Positions 30,644 to 34,052 of a stretch of 34,052 nucleotides of DNA are shown here, piece after piece. The notes under the pieces are model-generated. The model saw nothing but the letters and a program-made list of their open reading frames with translations, was not told where the DNA came from and made no database searches. This stretch comes from DASXYG01 sp036502625 (GTDB lineage: Bacteria > Actinomycetota > Actinomycetes > Streptosporangiales > Streptosporangiaceae). Position 1 is the first letter of the stretch. Each line of letters begins with the position of its first letter. Position numbers and translations under genes: made by a program. The stretch lies in NCBI GenBank assembly GCA_036502625.1, contig DASXYG010000023.1, positions 1 through 34,052 of the forward strand, written 5' to 3'.

Positions 30644-32341
30644 TCACCGCTCGCCGAGGCCGAGCAGCGTGTGGAGGTGGCGCGGCGGCGGCGAGCCGTA
30701 CGCCAGGGTGAGGTCGTGGCAGCGGTCCTCGGTTGCGGGGTCGCGTTCCAGCGCCTTGACGATCTCGCGGACCTCGCGGTGGCCGACGTAGTACGTGGAG
30801 AGCTGCGCGCTGGTGAGCTGCGCGCGGCGCCACTTGCCGACCGCCTCGCCCTCCTCCTGGTGGCCGCGGCGGGTCATCAGCTCCATGGCCTCGCCCTCGG
30901 TCATGCCGTGCGCGTGCACCCGGACGTCCAGGATCGCGTTGATGATCGACCGGAGGTACATCTTCAGCCGGACCAGCTCCATGATCGCGCGGTCCGCCCC
31001 GGTGTCCGCCGCGGAGGCGCCGACCTCGGCCATCAGCTCCTCCGCGTAGCACGCCCAGCCCTCCACGAACGGGCCGCTCCACAGCGCCGCGCGCACGGGG
31101 GTGCGGCCCTGGTAGCCGCGGGCGTGCGCGAGCTGCAGCGCGTGGCCGGGCACGGCCTCGTGGAAGGCCACGCCGCGCAGCACGTGCCCGTTGTACTCCC
31201 GGTAGAAGGACGCCACGCGGTCGGCGGACCACGACGCCGGGGTGGGCGACACGGCGAAGAACGTGGGCGGCGGGCCGTCCGGGCCGTCGGGTTCGAGCAT
31301 GCCGGGCGGGTCGCAGTAGGCCACCGCGACGCCGCGCCGCGACTCCGGCATCTCCACGACGTCGATCGGGACGTCCGGCACGGTGACCAGGCCGATCGAC
31401 CGCACCCACTCCATGGCCCCGGCCAGCTCGCCCGCGCACAGCGGCACGATCGTACGGTCGTCGACCGGGGCGGACGCGGCGAGGCCGTCGAGCACCTCGC
31501 GCACCTGCCCGGGGTCGGCCGCCGTTCCGGCGACGCGGGCGGCGGCCTCGGCGATCTGCTCCTCGACCGCCATGAGGTCCGACTCGGCGTGGGTGAGCAG
31601 CTTGTCGGGGGTCATCTCGGTGTCGAGGGTGTACCAGAGCCGGGCGGCGAACGCCGGGCCGCCGAGCCGCGGGTCGCGGTCGGACCCCGGGAGGCGGTCC
31701 TCCAGCCAGGCGATGTGGCCGGTGAGCGCGTCGGCGGCGGCGGTGCGTACGGGATCGAGCTCGGCGCGCAGCGACGGCGCGCGCTCCAGCAGCCGGTCGG
31801 TCTCCGCGCCGAGCAGCGGCAGCGCGCCGCGCGCCTGCGCGATCGCGGTCTCGACGTGGACGCGGGGCATCAGGCCGAGGGTGTCGCGCGCGGCGGCCAG
31901 CGACTCGGGAATGGCGCGCAGCCGCCCGGCCAGCGCCCGCAGCCGCTCCCCCGCGTCGGCCGGGTCGCGGGCGAGCAGGGTGTAGATCGCGTCGCCCGGC
32001 AGGTGGACGAGGGGGTCCCAGGTGTGCGGCGCCAGCTCGGTGGCCTCCCACTGCTCCCCCGCGAGCCGGGTGCGCAGGATCTCCAGGTCGACCTGGTCGG
32101 CGGGGTCGAGCCGGTCGGTGTCGAGCGCGTCGAGGGCGACGAGCGCGTCGGACAGCATGCGGGCGTAGTCGCCGACGCCGGACGAGGAGAGGTCGGGCAG
32201 GCGGCCGTCGTGCCTGTGGTCGCCGAGCTCCGTCGCCCACACGGGCCTGGCCTCGAACAACGCGTCGAGAATGCGGGTCGCCGTCGCCCGGAACCGCTCG
32301 GTCGCGGCGGCGTCGTGTGCTGGGTCCTGCCGATCGCTCAC
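30644..32341 (-). CDS. DUF885 family protein (putative metallopeptidase-like)
   Basis: A 565-residue cytoplasmic protein of the DUF885 family. It contains FHEAVPGHALQ, with His394, Glu395 and His400, the HEx4H zinc-type motif of the group. The rest is mostly helical. The N-terminus shows SDRQDPAHDAAATERFRATATRILDALF. The activity has not been assigned with confidence. I chose the GTG at 32341 because the open frame further upstream (to 32455) reads through the divergent promoter region and does not look conserved. It converges on the chelatase gene with a 16-nt gap and is divergent from glgX. Confidence 0.85.
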   Translation of the reverse strand: MSDRQDPAHDAAATERFRATATRILDALFEARPVWATELGDHRHDGRLPDLSSSGVGDYARMLSDALVALDALDTDRLDPADQVDLEILRTRLAGEQWEATELAPHTWDPLVHLPGDAIYTLLARDPADAGERLRALAGRLRAIPESLAAARDTLGLMPRVHVETAIAQARGALPLLGAETDRLLERAPSLRAELDPVRTAAADALTGHIAWLEDRLPGSDRDPRLGGPAFAARLWYTLDTEMTPDKLLTHAESDLMAVEEQIAEAAARVAGTAADPGQVREVLDGLAASAPVDDRTIVPLCAGELAGAMEWVRSIGLVTVPDVPIDVVEMPESRRGVAVAYCDPPGMLEPDGPDGPPPTFFAVSPTPASWSADRVASFYREYNGHVLRGVAFHEAVPGHALQLAHARGYQGRTPVRAALWSGPFVEGWACYAEELMAEVGASAADTGADRAIMELVRLKMYLRSIINAILDVRVHAHGMTEGEAMELMTRRGHQEEGEAVGKWRRAQLTSAQLSTYYVGHREVREIVKALERDPATEDRCHDLTLAYGSPPPRHLHTLLGLGER

Positions 32342-32487
32342 CCGTCCATCATGCCGATGAGAACCGACATCGCACGAATCCCAAGGTCTCGATCGTGCGG
32401 AGATGGCCGCCGAGACGCCGAACTTCTCGTGTTCCGGCGTCGCGATCGGTGACAATCGGAAGCGGACGGAAACCGTACGGAGGGTTG
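32342..32487. other. Divergent gap with a 28-bp inverted repeat
   Basis: A 146-bp region between the DUF885 gene and glgX. GACGCCGAAC (32414-32423) and GTT-c-CGGCGTC (32431-32441) make a near-perfect inverted repeat with a 7-nt loop and one bulged base. It may be an operator for either gene. GACAAT near 32450 is a possible -10 for glgX, but no good -35 is present. Confidence 0.35.
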
Positions 32488-34052
32488 ATGCGCGAAAAAT
32501 GGCCGGGCACCCCGTATCCCCTCGGGGCCACCTGGGACGGCGCGGGGACGAACTTCGCGCTGTACTCCTCCGGCGCCGAGCGGGTCGACCTCTGCCTGTT
32601 CGACGCCGGCGCCGAGGACCGGATCACGCTCACCGAGGTCGACGGCTTCGTCTGGCACGGCTACATCCCCGGTGTGGGCCCCGGCGCGCGCTACGGCTTC
32701 CGCGTCCACGGCCCGTACGAACCGGCCATCGGTGAGCGGTTCAACCCGGCGAAGCTGCTCCTCGACCCGTACGGCAAGGCGTTCGAGGCGCCCGGACCGG
32801 ACGCCGTGAAGTGGACACCGTCGCTGTTCTCCTACGACTTCGCCGACCCGGCCGCGCTGAACACCGACGACAGCGCCGACTCCACGATGCGCAACGTGGT
32901 GATCAACCCGTTCTTCGACTGGGGCGACGACCGCATGCCGCGCCGGCCGTACCACGAGACCGTCATCTACGAGGCGCACGTCCGGGGCCTGACCATGCGC
33001 CACCCGGACATCCCGGAGGAGCAGCGGGGCACGTACGCCGCGCTCGGCCACCCGGTGATGCTCGACTACCTCACCGGCATCGGCGTCACCGCCGTCGAGC
33101 TGCTCCCCGTCCACCAGTACATCCCGGAGCACGCCCTGGTCGCGCGCGGCCTGACCAACTACTGGGGCTACAACACGATCGGCTACCTGGCACCGCACGG
33201 CAGGTACTCCGCGTCGGGCGACCGCGGCGAGCAGGTCACCGAGTTCAAGTCGATGGTGAAGGCGCTGCACTCGGCCGGCATCGAGGTGATCCTCGACGTC
33301 GTCTACAACCACACGGCCGAGGGCGACCACCTGGGCCCGACGCTGGCGTTCCGCGGCATCGACAACGCGGCGTACTACCGGCTCGCCGAGGACGACCCGC
33401 GCTACTACATGGACTACACCGGCTGCGGCAACAGCCTGAACGTCCGCCATCCGCACGCCCTGCAGCTCATCATGGACTCCCTGCGCTACTGGGTGATCGA
33501 GATGCACGTCGACGGGTTCCGGTTCGACCTCGCCGCCGCGCTGGCCCGGGAGTTCCACGACGTCGACCGGCTGTCCACGTTCTTCGACCTCGTCCAGCAG
33601 GACCCCGTGGTCAGCCAGGTGAAGCTGATCGCCGAGCCGTGGGACGTCGGCGAGGGCGGCTACCAGGTGGGCAACTTCCCGCCGCTGTGGTCGGAGTGGA
33701 ACGGCAAGTACCGCGACACCGTGCGCGACTTCTGGCGCGGCAGCCCCGGCACCATCGGCGACTTCGCGTCGCGCATCACCGGGTCGAGCGACCTCTACCA
33801 GGACGACGGCCGCCGCCCGGTCGCGTCGGTCAACTTCATCACCGCCCACGACGGCTTCACGCTGCGCGACCTGGTCAGCTTCGACCACAAGCACAACGAG
33901 GCCAACGGCGAGGACAACCAGGACGGCAGCGACGACAACCGCTCCTGGAACTGCGGCGTGGAGGGACCGACCGACGACCCCGAGGTGCTCGCGCTGCGCT
34001 TCCGCCAGCAGTGCAACCTGCTGGCGACGCTGCTGCTCTCCCAGGGCGTGCC
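32488..34052 (+). CDS. glgX: Glycogen debranching enzyme GlgX, 3' end missing
   Basis: Isoamylase-type alpha-1,6-glucosidase that trims branches of glycogen. The window ends after 521 codons of a usual length near 700. The N-terminal isoamylase domain (about 8-145) is followed by the GH13 barrel. Region I is DVVYNHTAEG (270-279), region II is DGFRFDLA with nucleophile Asp347, region III is IAEPWD with acid/base Glu383, and region IV is FITAHDGF with His454/Asp455. The ATG at 32488 follows GGAGGG at a tight spacing; a TTG three bases earlier is unlikely. It is divergent from the DUF885 gene. Nothing else of glycogen metabolism is in the window. Confidence 0.95.
   Translation, partial: MREKWPGTPYPLGATWDGAGTNFALYSSGAERVDLCLFDAGAEDRITLTEVDGFVWHGYIPGVGPGARYGFRVHGPYEPAIGERFNPAKLLLDPYGKAFEAPGPDAVKWTPSLFSYDFADPAALNTDDSADSTMRNVVINPFFDWGDDRMPRRPYHETVIYEAHVRGLTMRHPDIPEEQRGTYAALGHPVMLDYLTGIGVTAVELLPVHQYIPEHALVARGLTNYWGYNTIGYLAPHGRYSASGDRGEQVTEFKSMVKALHSAGIEVILDVVYNHTAEGDHLGPTLAFRGIDNAAYYRLAEDDPRYYMDYTGCGNSLNVRHPHALQLIMDSLRYWVIEMHVDGFRFDLAAALAREFHDVDRLSTFFDLVQQDPVVSQVKLIAEPWDVGEGGYQVGNFPPLWSEWNGKYRDTVRDFWRGSPGTIGDFASRITGSSDLYQDDGRRPVASVNFITAHDGFTLRDLVSFDHKHNEANGEDNQDGSDDNRSWNCGVEGPTDDPEVLALRFRQQCNLLATLLLSQGV

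Noticed and set aside
1..34052. CRISPR arrays, insertion sequences, tRNA or rRNA genes
   Set aside because: I found no regularly spaced direct repeats, transposase or integrase motifs, or cloverleaf or rRNA-like stretches.

Overview
The window is very GC-rich, densely packed bacterial DNA with GC-ending codons almost throughout. It points to a filamentous or related actinomycete: there is a WhiB-family regulator, an ECF sigma/ZAS anti-sigma pair, an NDMA-dependent alcohol dehydrogenase of the mycofactocin-linked type, an actinobacterial PolA-like paralogue, and a NirA-type sulfite reductase behind a short leader peptide. Several genes seem to be leaderless. A Streptosporangiales-like genus would fit, but sequence alone does not fix the taxon. 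I see no insertion sequence, integrase, CRISPR array, tRNA or rRNA. This looks like chromosomal backbone with many short directons.

Layout. 1-5614 (+): cytochrome bd oxidase cydA (5' end missing), cydB, then the cydD and cydC ABC exporter subunits. 5619-8774 (-): a directon of lipoprotein, di-haem cytochrome b, small acidic protein, alpha/beta hydrolase and SGNH hydrolase. 8886-10158 (+): an ECF sigma factor and its zinc-containing membrane anti-sigma factor, divergent from the lipoprotein. 10171-11283 (-): NDMA-dependent alcohol dehydrogenase. 11387-14250 (-): a receiver-SpoIIE phosphatase and a CHASE3/HAMP histidine kinase. 14433-16539 (-): a family-A polymerase-like protein and a YccF membrane protein. 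16629-18239 (+): a CGNR zinc-finger regulator and an EamA exporter. 18259-19916 (-): a second YccF protein and a MalY/PatB-type aminotransferase. 20069-23694: APC permease (+), spermidine-synthase-like protein (-), metallo-beta-lactamase-fold protein (+) and MgtC/SapB protein (+). 24080-24373 (+): WhiB-like regulator after a 385-bp gap. 24413-26858 (-): dienelactone-hydrolase-like protein, phosphoribosyltransferase and YihY/BrkB protein. 27076-30627 (+): sulfur assimilation operon (leader peptide, nirA, a 49-residue zinc ribbon, cysH, a CbiX/SirB-like chelatase). 30644-32341 (-): DUF885 protein. 32488-34052 (+): glgX, cut by the window end.

How genes work together. CydDC is needed to assemble the CydAB oxidase. 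The sigma/anti-sigma pair probably controls itself and perhaps the divergent lipoprotein/cytochrome b genes. The CGNR regulator and the EamA exporter share an operator, GTAAC-N10-GTTAC, present three times and only at these two promoters. In the sulfur operon, CysH makes sulfite, NirA reduces it to sulfide, and the chelatase-like protein can supply sirohaem for NirA. The genes overlap by 4 nt, and the leader peptide is followed by two mutually exclusive hairpins, as expected for attenuation.

The strongest leads are the three-site CGNR/EamA operator system, the attenuator of the sulfur operon, a DasR-like palindrome and a SigR-like promoter before the WhiB gene, an unusual family-A polymerase with altered motifs A and B, and a marked excess of the hexamer CGTACG across the window.
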